Source of the DNA: Betaproteobacteria bacterium HGW-Betaproteobacteria-3
GTDB lineage: Bacteria; Pseudomonadota; Gammaproteobacteria; Burkholderiales; Burkholderiaceae_C
NCBI GenBank assembly: GCA_002842205.1
Contig: PHCI01000027.1
Coordinates: 1 to 46,557, forward strand
Length of the DNA: 46,557 nt
Reading direction: 5' to 3'
Shown here piece after piece: positions 1-8,151 of this stretch; position 1 is the stretch's first letter, and every line of letters starts with the position of its first letter. Below the pieces are notes generated by a model. The model was not told the origin of the DNA and searched no databases. It saw only the letters and a program-made list of their open reading frames with translations. The translations under genes and the position numbers were made by a program.

Positions 1-1
1 C

Positions 2-559
2 GCCGTGCCACAAGGCCAGCGGCTGCCGGTGATGGCGCCAGCCCAGGCCCGGCCCGCGCCGCTGGCCGACCGCCCGCGCGGCGCCGAATCCGACAGCGCG
101 GTGATGGCGGTGCCGGTGCGCCGCCAGCCCGAGCCCCGCGAGGCCATGAGCGCCACAGTGCCCGAGGTGCAGCGCACCGAAGAGGGTGATTTCTGGCACC
201 AGACGGTGCAGCAACTGGTGGCGGCCGAGGCCATCAACGCGCTGGTGCGCGAGCTGGCGCTGCAGTCGCAGCTGGTGGCGCGCGACACCGGCCACTGGCT
301 GCTGCGGGTGGAGCGCGAGTCGCTCAACCAGCCCGCCAGCCGCGAGCGCCTGCAAAATGCCCTGGCGGCGGCGGGCCACGCCGTCACGCTGGGGGTCGAG
401 GTGGGCCGCGTGACCGACAGCCCGGCACGACGCAACGCGCTGGCCGCCGCCGAGCGCCAGCGTGCCGCCGAGGCGGCTATCCTCAACGATCCGTTTGTTC
501 AATCCATGATGCGGGAGTTTGGCGCGAAAATCGTGCCGGGCAGCATCCAGTCTGTTTAA
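2..559 (+). CDS. dnaX: DNA polymerase III subunit gamma/tau, C-terminal part (5' truncated)
   Basis: The visible part is the end of the clamp-loader subunit tau. It starts with an Ala/Pro/Arg-rich linker (first ~60 residues) and continues into a folded C-terminal domain with the motif [10 protein letters not shown] and the closing segment [17 protein letters not shown], which is typical of the tau domain that contacts the polymerase alpha subunit. The N-terminal AAA+ ATPase part lies outside the window, so no true start codon is present; the GTG at position 5 is only an internal codon. The gene ends 9 bp before ybaB, the usual bacterial dnaX-ybaB-recR order, which supports the call. Confidence 0.9.
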   Translation, partial: AVPQGQRLPVMAPAQARPAPLADRPRGAESDSAVMAVPVRRQPEPREAMSATVPEVQRTEEGDFWHQTVQQLVAAEAINALVRELALQSQLVARDTGHWLLRVERESLNQPASRERLQNALAAAGHAVTLGVEVGRVTDSPARRNALAAAERQRAAEAAILNDPFVQSMMREFGAKIVPGSIQSV

Positions 560-568
560 GGAAATCCC

Positions 569-901
569 ATGTTCAACAAAGGTCAACTCGCCGGACTCAT
601 GAAGCAGGCCCAGGCCATGCAGGACAACCTCAAGAAAGCCCAGGACGAGCTGGCCTTCATCGAGGTCGAAGGCGAGGCCGGCAACGGGCTGGTCAAGGTG
701 CTGATGACCTGCAAGCACGACGTCAAGCGCATCACCATCGACCCGAGCCTGCTGGCCGACGACAAGGACATGCTCGAAGACCTGGTGGCCGCCGCCTTCA
801 ACGCCGCGGTGCGCCAGGCCGAAGAGACGTCGCAGGCCAAGCTGGGCAAGCTCACGGCGGGGATGCCAAGCCTCCCCGGCGGCATGAAATTCCCTTTTTG
901 A
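569..901 (+). CDS. ybaB: YbaB/EbfC family nucleoid-associated protein
   Basis: A 110-residue protein of the YbaB/EbfC family: small dimeric DNA-binding proteins that coat DNA and sit in the nucleoid. It begins [20 protein letters not shown], with the family's N-terminal helix, and contains the central beta-strand region [13 protein letters not shown] and the conserved RITIDPSLL. The ATG is preceded by AAGGAAATCCC, a good ribosome binding site, and the gene follows dnaX by 9 bp, so the two are probably cotranscribed. Its length is normal for the family. The C terminus is Gly/Pro rich ([10 protein letters not shown]), as in many homologues. Confidence 0.93.
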   Translation: MFNKGQLAGLMKQAQAMQDNLKKAQDELAFIEVEGEAGNGLVKVLMTCKHDVKRITIDPSLLADDKDMLEDLVAAAFNAAVRQAEETSQAKLGKLTAGMPSLPGGMKFPF

Positions 902-906
902 CGCTA

Positions 907-1010
907 CTGCGCGGCTGTGATGCTTCGTTGGGCGGTGCTCGGAATCCTCACGTACCTTTAGTACGTTCCGGTTCCTGCGCTCCGTCCGCCTCGCCTGACA
1001 GCCGCTCGCG
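907..1010. repeat. Large imperfect palindrome between ybaB and recR
   Basis: Nested inverted arms are centred on position ~958: GCGGCTGT (911-918) with ACAGCCGC (998-1005), GGCGG (931-935) with CCGCC (986-990), GGAA (941-944) with TTCC (966-969 or 972-975), and ACGTAC (950-955) with GTACGT (961-966) around a 5-nt loop. The whole could fold as a long interrupted hairpin. It starts only ~6 bp after the ybaB stop. It resembles a dispersed palindromic (REP-like) element; a transcript-end or processing role is possible but not shown, because no T tract follows. Confidence 0.7.
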
Positions 1011-1017
1011 ACGCGTC

Positions 1018-1077
1018 ACCACGCTGCACCCCACCACGCTGCACCCCACCACGCTGCACCCCACCACGCTGCACCGC
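1018..1077 (+). repeat. 15-bp minisatellite, four tandem units
   Basis: Four consecutive 15-bp units (1018-1032, 1033-1047, 1048-1062, 1063-1077) follow the pattern ACCACGCTGCACCCC; the last unit ends CGC instead of CCC. A degenerate tail of CAC and ATCGC motifs runs on to about 1120. The unit length is a multiple of three, so the array stays open in the recR frame. It lies ~95 bp before the recR start, in its leader region. Confidence 0.9.
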
Positions 1078-1170
1078 ACTACACCACATCGCCCCGCACC
1101 ACATCGCATCGCATCGAACCGTTTCACGTCCCCACACACCCAGCCGCCCCACTTTGCGCGCCAACATGCC

Positions 1171-1761
1171 ATGTCCGACACCCATTCGCTTGAAGCGCTG
1201 ATCCAGGCGCTGCGCCGCTTGCCGGGGGTGGGGGCCAAGTCGGCCTCGCGCATGGCGTTTCACCTGCTGCAGCACGACCGCGAGGGCGCGCAGTACCTGG
1301 CGCAGGCGCTGCAGCGTGCGGCCAGCGAGGTGCGGCATTGCACGCTGTGCCACACCTTCACCGAGGCCGAGGTGTGCAGTACCTGCCTGGACACGCAGCG
1401 CGACCAGAGCAAGCTGTGCGTGGTCGAAACCCCGGCCGACCAGTCGGCGGTGGAACGCACACTGGCCTACCGGGGCCTGTACTTCGTGCTGATGGGCAAG
1501 CTCAGCCCGCTGGACGGCATCGGCCCCAACGACATCGGCCTGCAAAAGCTGTTTGACCGTGCCTGCGACGGCACGGTGGCCGAGGTGATCCTGGCCACCA
1601 ACTTCACGGCCGAGGGCGAGGCCACGGCGCATGTCATCGCCCAGGGCCTGAAGGCGCGGGGCCTGCAGGTCACGCGGCTGGCCCGCGGCGTGCCGGTGGG
1701 CAGCGAGCTGGAGTACGTGGACCTGGGCACCATCGCCCACGCGCTGGTGGACCGGCGCTGA
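1171..1761 (+). CDS. recR: Recombination mediator protein RecR
   Basis: A 196-residue RecR, which acts with RecF/RecO in loading RecA onto gapped DNA. In order: a helix-hairpin-helix near residues 10-30 ([20 protein letters not shown]), a C4 zinc finger with Cys57, Cys60, Cys69 and Cys72, then a TOPRIM domain with [13 protein letters not shown] and the C-terminal [16 protein letters not shown]. The frame is open upstream as far as 898, but homologues start at [19 protein letters not shown], so the ATG at 1171 was chosen. The added upstream segment would translate the palindrome and minisatellite. It follows dnaX and ybaB as in many bacteria, but here with an unusually long 269-bp gap. Confidence 0.95.
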   Translation: MSDTHSLEALIQALRRLPGVGAKSASRMAFHLLQHDREGAQYLAQALQRAASEVRHCTLCHTFTEAEVCSTCLDTQRDQSKLCVVETPADQSAVERTLAYRGLYFVLMGKLSPLDGIGPNDIGLQKLFDRACDGTVAEVILATNFTAEGEATAHVIAQGLKARGLQVTRLARGVPVGSELEYVDLGTIAHALVDRR

Positions 1762-1834
1762 AGCGGCGCTGTGTTGACCGCGATGCGGCCTTGATGCGAC
1801 CTCGGTGCGGCGGTTGGGCGTTTCGTTGATAATT

Positions 1835-1900
1835 CCTGAATTCATAGCTGACCATGACCATTTGGCGGGGGCCAGGGTCATTTTTTATTCATAAAACCTG
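1835..1900 (+). repeat. Dispersed repeat copy A (CCATTTGACGGGGGCTA family)
   Basis: The most diverged of the five copies: TAGCTGACCATGACCATTTG, then GCGGGGGCCA, then an AT-rich end TTTTTTATTCATAAAACC. Here the core forms its own hairpin: ATGACC (1854-1859) pairs with a later GGTCAT, and TGGC with GCCA inside it. The bases that differ from other copies keep the pairing, which hints that structure matters. It lies between recR and the MAPEG gene and ends ~15 bp before the latter's start. Confidence 0.7.
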
Positions 1901-1914
1901 AAAGTGACCGCGTC

Positions 1915-2328
1915 ATGACGTTTGCCCGATTCACCCTGGCCTATTGGAGCGTGCTGGCCGCGGCCCTCCTTCCCATCGTGTGCACCGGCATTGCCAAATA
2001 TGGCGCCATTGGCAAGCCGCGCCGCGACGGTGGTTACGACAACGCCGACCCGCGTGCCTGGCTGGCGCGCCAGACCGACTGGCGCGCCCGCGCCAATGCC
2101 GCGCAGGCCAACAGTTTTGAGGCGCTGCCGTTCTTCATCGGGGCGGTGGTCATCGCGCACCAGCTGGGCGCGTCGCAGGTGCGACTCGATGTGCTGGCGT
2201 TCATTTACATCGTGTTGCGACTGCTCTACATCATGATGTACGTGGCGGGCCTGCCCATGATGCGCACCGTGGTCTGGACGCTGGCCTTCTTTGTCAACGT
2301 GGCGATCCTCTTCACCGGCTACCGCTGA
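1915..2328 (+). CDS. MAPEG-family integral membrane protein
   Basis: A 137-residue protein with about four hydrophobic segments (residues ~6-27, ~70-85, ~90-110 and ~115-135). The segment RANAAQANSFEALPFFIGAV matches the conserved loop of MAPEG proteins (eicosanoid and glutathione metabolism family; in bacteria mostly uncharacterised). The family usually forms trimers in the inner membrane. The ATG at 1915 is the first in frame and follows repeat copy A. No typical ribosome binding site is evident. Function in this organism is unknown; a glutathione-linked role would only be a family-level guess. Confidence 0.8.
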   Translation: MTFARFTLAYWSVLAAALLPIVCTGIAKYGAIGKPRRDGGYDNADPRAWLARQTDWRARANAAQANSFEALPFFIGAVVIAHQLGASQVRLDVLAFIYIVLRLLYIMMYVAGLPMMRTVVWTLAFFVNVAILFTGYR

Positions 2329-2350
2329 CGCCATTCAACTTACGTGGAAA

Positions 2351-2381
2351 CCCGCACGGGATGTTCCCGATGCGATGCGGG
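2351..2381 (+). promoter_or_regulatory. Two-level hairpin in the leader of the ABC importer
   Basis: CCCGCA (2351-2356) pairs with TGCGGG (2376-2381), and inside it CGGGA (2357-2361) pairs with TCCCG (2365-2369) around a 3-nt loop. The hairpin lies between the MAPEG gene and the ABC operon, ~50 bp before the receptor start. No poly-T follows. It may end the MAPEG transcript or shape the operon leader. Confidence 0.4.
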
Positions 2382-2432
2382 CAGGGCGTCGCTACGCTCA
2401 AAGGCAATCCACAAGAATGAGAGAGGCTCCCC

Positions 2433-3479
2433 ATGCACCGCATCCCCCTCAACCGCAGGCATTTTGGCGCTCTGGGCGCTGCCGCAGCGGCCATGCTGGC
2501 CACGCCCATGCTGTGCGCACAGTCGCGGCTTGAGAAGAGCAAGGTGGCCATTGCCGTGGGTGGCAAGGCCTCGTTTTACTACCTGCCCCTGACCATCGCC
2601 GAGCAACTGGGCTACTTCAAGGCAGAAGGGCTTGAGGTCGAGATCAGCGACTTTGCCGGCGGCTCGCGCGCCTTGCAGGCGGTGGTGGGCGGCTCGGCCG
2701 ACGTGGTGAGTGGCGCTTACGAGCACACCATCAACCTGCAGAGCAAGGGGCAGATCTTCCAGGCGTTTGTGCTGCAGGGCCGCGCACCGGCGATTTCCAT
2801 GGCGGTGTCCACCCGCACCATGGCGTCGTACAAGACGGTGGCCGATCTCCGGGGCAAAAAAATCGGCGTCACTGCGCCGGGCTCGTCCACCAACATGGTG
2901 GCCAACCTGGTGCTCTCGCGGGCGGGCCTGAAGGCCGGCGACGTGAGCTTCATTGGCGTGGGCACCTCGGCCGGTGCGCTGGCCGCGATGCGCTCCGGGC
3001 AGATCGACGCCATCAGCAACATCGATCCTGTGATGACCATGCTGGAGCAAAAAGGCGATGTGAAGGTTATCGCCGACACCCGCACGCTCAAAGGCACACA
3101 GGAGGTGTTTGGCGGCCCGATGCCGGCCGGCTGCCTGTATGCCCCGCTTGATTTCACCCAGAAAAACCCGGGCACCTGCCAGGCCCTGGCCAACGCCATG
3201 GTGCGCGCGCTCAAATGGCTGCAGACGGCGGGCCCGAGCGACATCATCAAGACCGTGCCCGAGTCCTACCTGCTGGGTGACCGTGGCTTGTATCTGGCCG
3301 CTTTCGACAAGGTGCGCGAAGCCATCGCGATCGACGGCGTCATCCCGGACGAAGGGGCCAAGACCGCATTGCGGGCGCTGTCCAGCTTTGACGCCAACAT
3401 CAAGCCTGAAAAAATCGAACTCGCCCGTACCTACACCAACGAATTTTCCCGCAAGGCCAAAGACAAATTCAAGGCATGA
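2433..3479 (+). CDS. ABC transporter substrate-binding protein, NitT/TauT type
   Basis: A 348-residue periplasmic receptor of the SsuA/TauA/NMT1-like fold. The N terminus (LNRRHFGALGAAAAAMLATP) has twin arginines before a hydrophobic stretch, so Tat export is likely, with cleavage near LCAQS. The mature part shows the family's opening VAIAVGGKASFYYLPLTIAE and the GYFKAEGLEVEI motif. The start is preceded by GAGAGAGGC. The stop overlaps the next start by 4 bp (ATGA), so receptor, ATPase and permease form one operon. The substrate is unknown; sulfonates, nitrate-like ions, thiamine precursors and aromatic acids are all handled by relatives. Confidence 0.88.
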   Translation: MHRIPLNRRHFGALGAAAAAMLATPMLCAQSRLEKSKVAIAVGGKASFYYLPLTIAEQLGYFKAEGLEVEISDFAGGSRALQAVVGGSADVVSGAYEHTINLQSKGQIFQAFVLQGRAPAISMAVSTRTMASYKTVADLRGKKIGVTAPGSSTNMVANLVLSRAGLKAGDVSFIGVGTSAGALAAMRSGQIDAISNIDPVMTMLEQKGDVKVIADTRTLKGTQEVFGGPMPAGCLYAPLDFTQKNPGTCQALANAMVRALKWLQTAGPSDIIKTVPESYLLGDRGLYLAAFDKVREAIAIDGVIPDEGAKTALRALSSFDANIKPEKIELARTYTNEFSRKAKDKFKA

Positions 3480-4327
3480 GCGCCTTGGGGCTTCAGGCCA
3501 CCGTTGTGAACAGCGGTGCGCCCGCGCTGGCGCTTCGCGACATCACCTGTACCTTTCGCGCCAACGACGGCTCGGCGCGCGGCTACACCGCGGTGGGCCA
3601 CACCAGCCTGCAGGTGGGTGCGGGCGAATTTGTGTCGGTGGTGGGGCCCACCGGCTGCGGCAAATCGACCCTGCTCAACATCGGCGCTGGCCTGCTGGCC
3701 CCCACGGAGGGCGACGTGCGGGTGTTCGGCGAGCCGCTGTCGGGCGTCAATGCGCGAGCGGGCTACATGTTCCAGTCCGACGCCTTGCTGCCCTGGCGCA
3801 CGGCGCTCGATAACGTCATGCTGGGCCTGCAATACCGCGGCGTGCCCGACGCCGACGCCCGCGAACAGGCCAACCGCTGGCTGCAGCGCGTGGGCCTGGG
3901 GGGGTTTGGCGCCCATTTCCCGCATGAGCTGTCGGGCGGCATGCGCAAGCGCACGGCGCTGGCGCAGGTGCTCGCACTCGACCCCGACATCATCCTGATG
4001 GACGAGCCGTTTTCGGCGCTCGACATCCAGACCCGCCAGCTCATGGAGAACGAGGTGCTGGCGCTGTGGGCCGAAAAGCGCAAGGCCGTGCTGTTCATCA
4101 CCCACGATCTCGACGAAGCCATTGCCATGAGCGACCGCGTGGTGGTGCTGTCGGCCGGGCCGGCCACGCACCCCATTGGCGAGTTCATGATCGACCTGCC
4201 GCGCCCGCGCGACGTGGCCGAGGTGCGCAACCAGCCGCGCTTTGTCGAACTGCACGCGCAAATCTGGGCGGTGCTGCGCGAAGAGGTGCTCAAGGGCTAC
4301 GCGCAGCAACTGACCAAAACGCCATGA
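3476..4327 (+). CDS. ABC transporter ATP-binding protein, NitT/TauT type
   Basis: A 283-residue cytoplasmic ATPase of the SsuB/TauB group. Visible motifs: Walker A GPTGCGKST (57-65), Q-loop YMFQSDALLPWRT, signature LSGGM (152-156), Walker B DIILMDEPF with Glu177 as catalytic base, D-loop SALD, and the switch histidine in LFITHDLDEA. It energises import by the permease encoded immediately downstream. It overlaps the receptor gene upstream and the permease gene downstream by 4 bp each (ATGA), which implies translational coupling. Length is slightly above the usual ~260 residues. Confidence 0.93.
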   Translation: MSALGLQATVVNSGAPALALRDITCTFRANDGSARGYTAVGHTSLQVGAGEFVSVVGPTGCGKSTLLNIGAGLLAPTEGDVRVFGEPLSGVNARAGYMFQSDALLPWRTALDNVMLGLQYRGVPDADAREQANRWLQRVGLGGFGAHFPHELSGGMRKRTALAQVLALDPDIILMDEPFSALDIQTRQLMENEVLALWAEKRKAVLFITHDLDEAIAMSDRVVVLSAGPATHPIGEFMIDLPRPRDVAEVRNQPRFVELHAQIWAVLREEVLKGYAQQLTKTP

Positions 4328-5172
4328 ACACATTGCTGCAACGCCTCAAACCGGCGCAAGGCAACCTGCGCGCCTGGCAACTGGCCGTGCTGGTGGTGTT
4401 TGTGCTGGCCTGGCACGTGGCGTCGCGCGACGCGCAACTGGCTTTCTTTGTGGGCGAACCCATCAAGGTGGCCGGGCGCGTGTGGTCGTGGTTCATGCCG
4501 TTTGGCTTTGGCGAAAGCGCCCTGTTTCCGGACGGTCTGCCGGGTCGGGCCGACATTTACCTGCACCTGGGCGTCACGCTGCTCGAAACCGTGCTGGCCT
4601 TCGGTATCGGCACCGTGCTGGGCCTGGCCTGCGGGCTGTGGCTGGCCCTGGCGCCGACGGCCAGCGCCATCCTGGACCCGTACATCAAGGCGCTGAATTC
4701 CATGCCGCGCGTGATCCTGGCGCCGATTTTTGCAATGTGGTTTGGCCTGGGCATCTGGAGCAAGGTGGCGCTGGCGGTCACGCTGGTGTTTTTCATCGTG
4801 TTCTTCAACGTGTACCAGGGCGTGCGCGAAGTCAGCCCGGTGGTGCTGGCCAACGCCCGCATGCTGGGCGCCAACCAGCGCCAGCTGTTGCGCACCGTCT
4901 ACCTGCCCAGTGCCACCAGCTGGGTGTTTTCCAGCCTGCACACCTCGGTGGGGCTGGCCTTTGTGGGCGCGGTGGTGGGCGAATACCTGGGCTCGGCGCG
5001 GGGGGTGGGTTACCTGATCCTGCAGGCCGAGGGCACGTTTGATGTCAACACGGTGTTTGCCGGCATCGTGGTGCTCACGGCCTTTGCGCTGGTGCTCGAC
5101 AGCATCGTGGGCCGGGCCGAGCGGCGCCTCATGCGCTGGCAGCCGCGGCAGGGCAACACCGACAAGCTTTGA
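4324..5172 (+). CDS. ABC transporter permease, NitT/TauT type
   Basis: A 282-residue inner-membrane permease of the SsuC/TauC group with about six membrane helices. The cytoplasmic EAA-type loop that contacts the ATPase is visible as VLANARMLGANQRQLLRTVY. The frame is open upstream to 4066, but the ATG at 4324 overlaps the ATPase stop as ATGA and gives the normal length, so it was chosen. It is the last gene of the importer operon; repeat copy B follows ~15 bp after the stop. Confidence 0.9.
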   Translation: MNTLLQRLKPAQGNLRAWQLAVLVVFVLAWHVASRDAQLAFFVGEPIKVAGRVWSWFMPFGFGESALFPDGLPGRADIYLHLGVTLLETVLAFGIGTVLGLACGLWLALAPTASAILDPYIKALNSMPRVILAPIFAMWFGLGIWSKVALAVTLVFFIVFFNVYQGVREVSPVVLANARMLGANQRQLLRTVYLPSATSWVFSSLHTSVGLAFVGAVVGEYLGSARGVGYLILQAEGTFDVNTVFAGIVVLTAFALVLDSIVGRAERRLMRWQPRQGNTDKL

Positions 5173-5185
5173 GCCCTCGCCGGGA

Positions 5186-5252
5186 GCTATTGTATTGGTA
5201 GCAAACTTTCGCCATTTCACGGGGGATTGGTGTCGATTTTGCTTATAATTTG
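5186..5252 (+). repeat. Dispersed repeat copy B (CCATTTGACGGGGGCTA family)
   Basis: It reads GCTATTGTATTGGTAGCAAA at its start, a core CCATTTCACGGGGGAT (one G>C change and a diverged end), then TCGATTTTGCTTATAATTTG. It lies between the ABC permease and the sensor kinase, in the same direction as both. Its AT-rich end contains TATAAT at 5244-5249, which could serve as a -10 box for the kinase gene, but no well-spaced -35 was found. Confidence 0.75.
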
Positions 5253-5316
5253 AGCGGCCCACCCTTCGTGGGATACTGGCCCGCGGCGCTGTCAACCCTT
5301 TCATTCCCTCGATCCC

Positions 5317-8142
5317 ATGCAAAGCACCCCCTGGCCAGACTCCTTGCGGGCGTACCTGCGGCAGGCGCGCGGGGTACTGCTGCCCGCCGGGCTGATCTTG
5401 CTGGGCCTCATGCTGCTGCCGCTTTCGGGCTCGCTGGGGCAGGCATTGCCCGCCTTGCTGCCGGCCCACCTCGTTTTCGAGCTGTTGGCCGTGGTGGTGG
5501 CGACGCTGATCGCCGTGTCCACCTGGCATGCACTGGAGCCGCGGCGCTGCGAACGCGACTGCATCCTGATTGCGGGTTTTCTCACGGTGGCTGTGCTCGA
5601 CCTGGCGCATGCGCTGAACTACGGCGGCCCCACCGGGCTGGACGTCGAAGCAGCCCCACTGCGCAGCATTTTTTTCTGGCTTGCGGCGCGCAGCGTGGCG
5701 GTGGTCACGCTGTTGTTGCTGGCGCTGGACAGGGGCCCGCTGCTGAGCCGGCGCGCCGCGCTGGGCGTGGCGGCCGTGATGTCGCTGGCCTTGCTGTGGG
5801 TGGGGTATTTCCACCTGGACTGGTTTGCGTTGACGTATGTGCCCGGCCTGGGCCTGACTCCGTTCAAGGTCGGCTACGAGATGGTGTTGAGCGGGCTCAA
5901 TGTGGTTGCGGCGGTGTTGTTCGTCGTCCGCGCCAGCCCGCAAGCCACCGAACGCGCCCGCATGCTGGCCAGCGCCTGCCTGTTGCAGGCCATGGGCGGG
6001 CTGTTGTTCACACGTTATGTGTCGGTCGCCGACTTTATCAATGGCGCGGGGCATGTTTTCAAGATCGTGGCCTACGGCTACCTTTACCGCGGCCTGTACC
6101 TGGCACAGATCCGGCGGCCGTTCCAGAAAGTGCAGGAGGCCGAGCGGCAGTTGCGCGAAGCCTCGTCAGCGCTCGCCGCCCAGCGTGAGGCCCAGGCCCT
6201 GACCCTGGCGTCGGTGAGCCAGGGCATTGCCCGGTTTGGTGCGGATGGCCGTCTCCAGTTCTTCAATCCGCGTTTGACGGAGCTGCTGGATTTGCCCGAG
6301 TCGGTGATTTTCATCGGTGTCCACGGGCACGACATCGCCGACTTCCAACTCGCGCGTGGCGACATGGACGACGTCCCGGGTTTCTCGGACCCGACGGTCC
6401 CTGGCCTGATCCGGGCCAAGGAATTCGACCGCATACCCGGCTGCTACGTGCGCCAGAGTCCGACCGGCCGGACCATCGAGGTGCGTGCACTGGCCCTGCC
6501 CGACGGCGGCATGTTGCGCACCTACACCGACGTGTCGGACTATCAGCGCCTGAACGACGCCTTGAAGATCGAACGCGAGCGGCTCACCAACCTCCTCGCC
6601 GGCACCCAGGCCGGCACCTGGTTCTGGAATGCCCAGACCGACGAAGCCGAGGTTGACGAGCGCTGGGCCGCGATGATCGGGTTCACGGCGGCAGAGTACC
6701 GCGAAGCGCATGGCACCCGGTGGCTGCATCGCGTGCACCCGGACGATCTGCCGCGTGTGCGCGACACCGTGATGCGGCACCTGCGCGGCGAAACCAACTT
6801 TCTGCAGGTGGAGTTCCGGTCGCTGCACAAGGACGGCCACTGGGTGTGGATTCAGTCGCGCGGGCAGGTCCATGCCCGTGGCGCCGACGGCCGGGCCCTG
6901 AATGCTTCGGGCATTCACCTGGACATCAGTGTCCTCAAGGCCACCGAGGCAGCGCTGGTCGAAACTTTCGAGCGGCTGCGCGAGAACACGCGGCAACTCG
7001 AAACCACGCTGGACAGCATCAGCCAGGGGATCGTGCTGATCGACGCGGCAGGGCGCATTGTCACGTTCAACCGGCGGGCCGCCGAATTGCTCGACCTGCC
7101 CGAAAGCGTGATGACCGACCGGCCAACGCACGCCGAGGTCATCGAAATCCAGCGCGCGCGAGGCGATTTCGGGCCTGACAATGTCTGGGTGGAGCCGCAT
7201 GCGCGAACCTATCTGTCGACGCGGGACCCCACCATCCTGCCCGAAACCTATGTGCGGCGCACCCGTCAAGGCCGCGCCATCGAGGTGCGCACCAAGCAGT
7301 TGCCACAGGGCGGCATGGTGCGCACGTTCACCGACGTGACCGACTACGTGAACACCCTGGAGGCGCTGGAGCGCGATGTGACCCAACGTGTCGCGGCCGA
7401 GGCCGAAATCAGGCTCCTGAACGAGTCGCTGGAGCAGCGAGTGGCCGAGCGCACGGCCGAACTGGAGCGGTCCATGAAAGACATGGAGGCCATTTCCTAT
7501 TCGATCGCCCACGATCTGCGGGCACCGCTGCAGGCGGTCAATGGCTTTGTGAGTCTGGTGGCGCAGCGCGAAAAAGACCAGATTTCCGAGGCCAGCCGCA
7601 AGCTGATTCACCGCATCCTGGCGGCGTCGCGCAACATGGCGCAAATGATCGACGACTTGCTGGCCTTGTTCCGGGTGGTGCGGGCCGAGCTGGTCACGTC
7701 ACCGGTGGACATGGCCGCGCTGGCGCAGACCACCGCCGAGGCCCTGGGGGCCTCGAACACCCGGGCGCGTGTGTCGATTGGCCATCTGCCAGCCGCCATG
7801 GGCGACGCCACCTTGCTGCGGCAGGTGTTCCTGAACCTGATTGACAACGCTTTGAAGTATTCGCGCGATGCGGCGGCGCCGCAGGTCGAGGTCGGCCATG
7901 ATTCGGCCAGCGGCGCCTATTTCGTGCGCGACAATGGTGTGGGGTTCGACATGGCCTACGCCGGAAAGCTGTTTGGCGTGTTCCAGAGGCTGCATGCGGT
8001 CACGGAATTCCAGGGCAGCGGCGTGGGTCTGGCGGTGGTGGCGCGCATTGTCGAGCGGCACGGGGGGCGGATCTGGGCCGAAGCGGCCGTGGGGCAGGGC
8101 GCCACGTTCTACTTCACGCTCGGGCCCGCCGCCGGACACTGA
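5317..8142 (+). CDS. MASE3/PAS sensor histidine kinase
   Basis: A 941-residue membrane sensor kinase. N-terminal ~250 residues: several hydrophobic helices resembling the MASE3 sensing domain. Next: a PAS domain (~295-415), a different PAS_3-like domain (~425-540, starting GTQAGTWFWNAQTDEAEVDE), and another PAS domain (~565-690) clearly related to the first (SVSQGIARFG and SISQGIVLID). A coiled-coil linker follows. The HisKA H-box SIAHDLRAPLQAVNG has the phosphoacceptor His732. The HATPase domain shows the N box with Asn844 (NLIDNALKYS), G1 DNGVGFD and G2 GSGVGLA. No receiver domain or adjacent response regulator is present, so its partner is encoded elsewhere. The stimulus is unknown. Confidence 0.9.
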   Translation: MQSTPWPDSLRAYLRQARGVLLPAGLILLGLMLLPLSGSLGQALPALLPAHLVFELLAVVVATLIAVSTWHALEPRRCERDCILIAGFLTVAVLDLAHALNYGGPTGLDVEAAPLRSIFFWLAARSVAVVTLLLLALDRGPLLSRRAALGVAAVMSLALLWVGYFHLDWFALTYVPGLGLTPFKVGYEMVLSGLNVVAAVLFVVRASPQATERARMLASACLLQAMGGLLFTRYVSVADFINGAGHVFKIVAYGYLYRGLYLAQIRRPFQKVQEAERQLREASSALAAQREAQALTLASVSQGIARFGADGRLQFFNPRLTELLDLPESVIFIGVHGHDIADFQLARGDMDDVPGFSDPTVPGLIRAKEFDRIPGCYVRQSPTGRTIEVRALALPDGGMLRTYTDVSDYQRLNDALKIERERLTNLLAGTQAGTWFWNAQTDEAEVDERWAAMIGFTAAEYREAHGTRWLHRVHPDDLPRVRDTVMRHLRGETNFLQVEFRSLHKDGHWVWIQSRGQVHARGADGRALNASGIHLDISVLKATEAALVETFERLRENTRQLETTLDSISQGIVLIDAAGRIVTFNRRAAELLDLPESVMTDRPTHAEVIEIQRARGDFGPDNVWVEPHARTYLSTRDPTILPETYVRRTRQGRAIEVRTKQLPQGGMVRTFTDVTDYVNTLEALERDVTQRVAAEAEIRLLNESLEQRVAERTAELERSMKDMEAISYSIAHDLRAPLQAVNGFVSLVAQREKDQISEASRKLIHRILAASRNMAQMIDDLLALFRVVRAELVTSPVDMAALAQTTAEALGASNTRARVSIGHLPAAMGDATLLRQVFLNLIDNALKYSRDAAAPQVEVGHDSASGAYFVRDNGVGFDMAYAGKLFGVFQRLHAVTEFQGSGVGLAVVARIVERHGGRIWAEAAVGQGATFYFTLGPAAGH

Positions 8143-8151
8143 GGCGCAACG

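Noticed and set aside
898-1170. N-terminal extension of RecR by ~91 residues from the ATG at 898
   Set aside because: It would translate the palindrome and the 15-bp repeats, has no similarity to RecR, and the conserved RecR N terminus starts at 1171.
2329-2432. TPP or other riboswitch ahead of the NMT1-like importer
   Set aside because: No conserved TPP-box sequence is present; only a simple two-level hairpin is seen.
4297-6054. 585-residue open frame on the minus strand
   Set aside because: It lies opposite the ABC permease and sensor kinase; its Gln/His/Arg-rich composition is the shadow of GC-rich codons on the other strand, with no recognisable domain.
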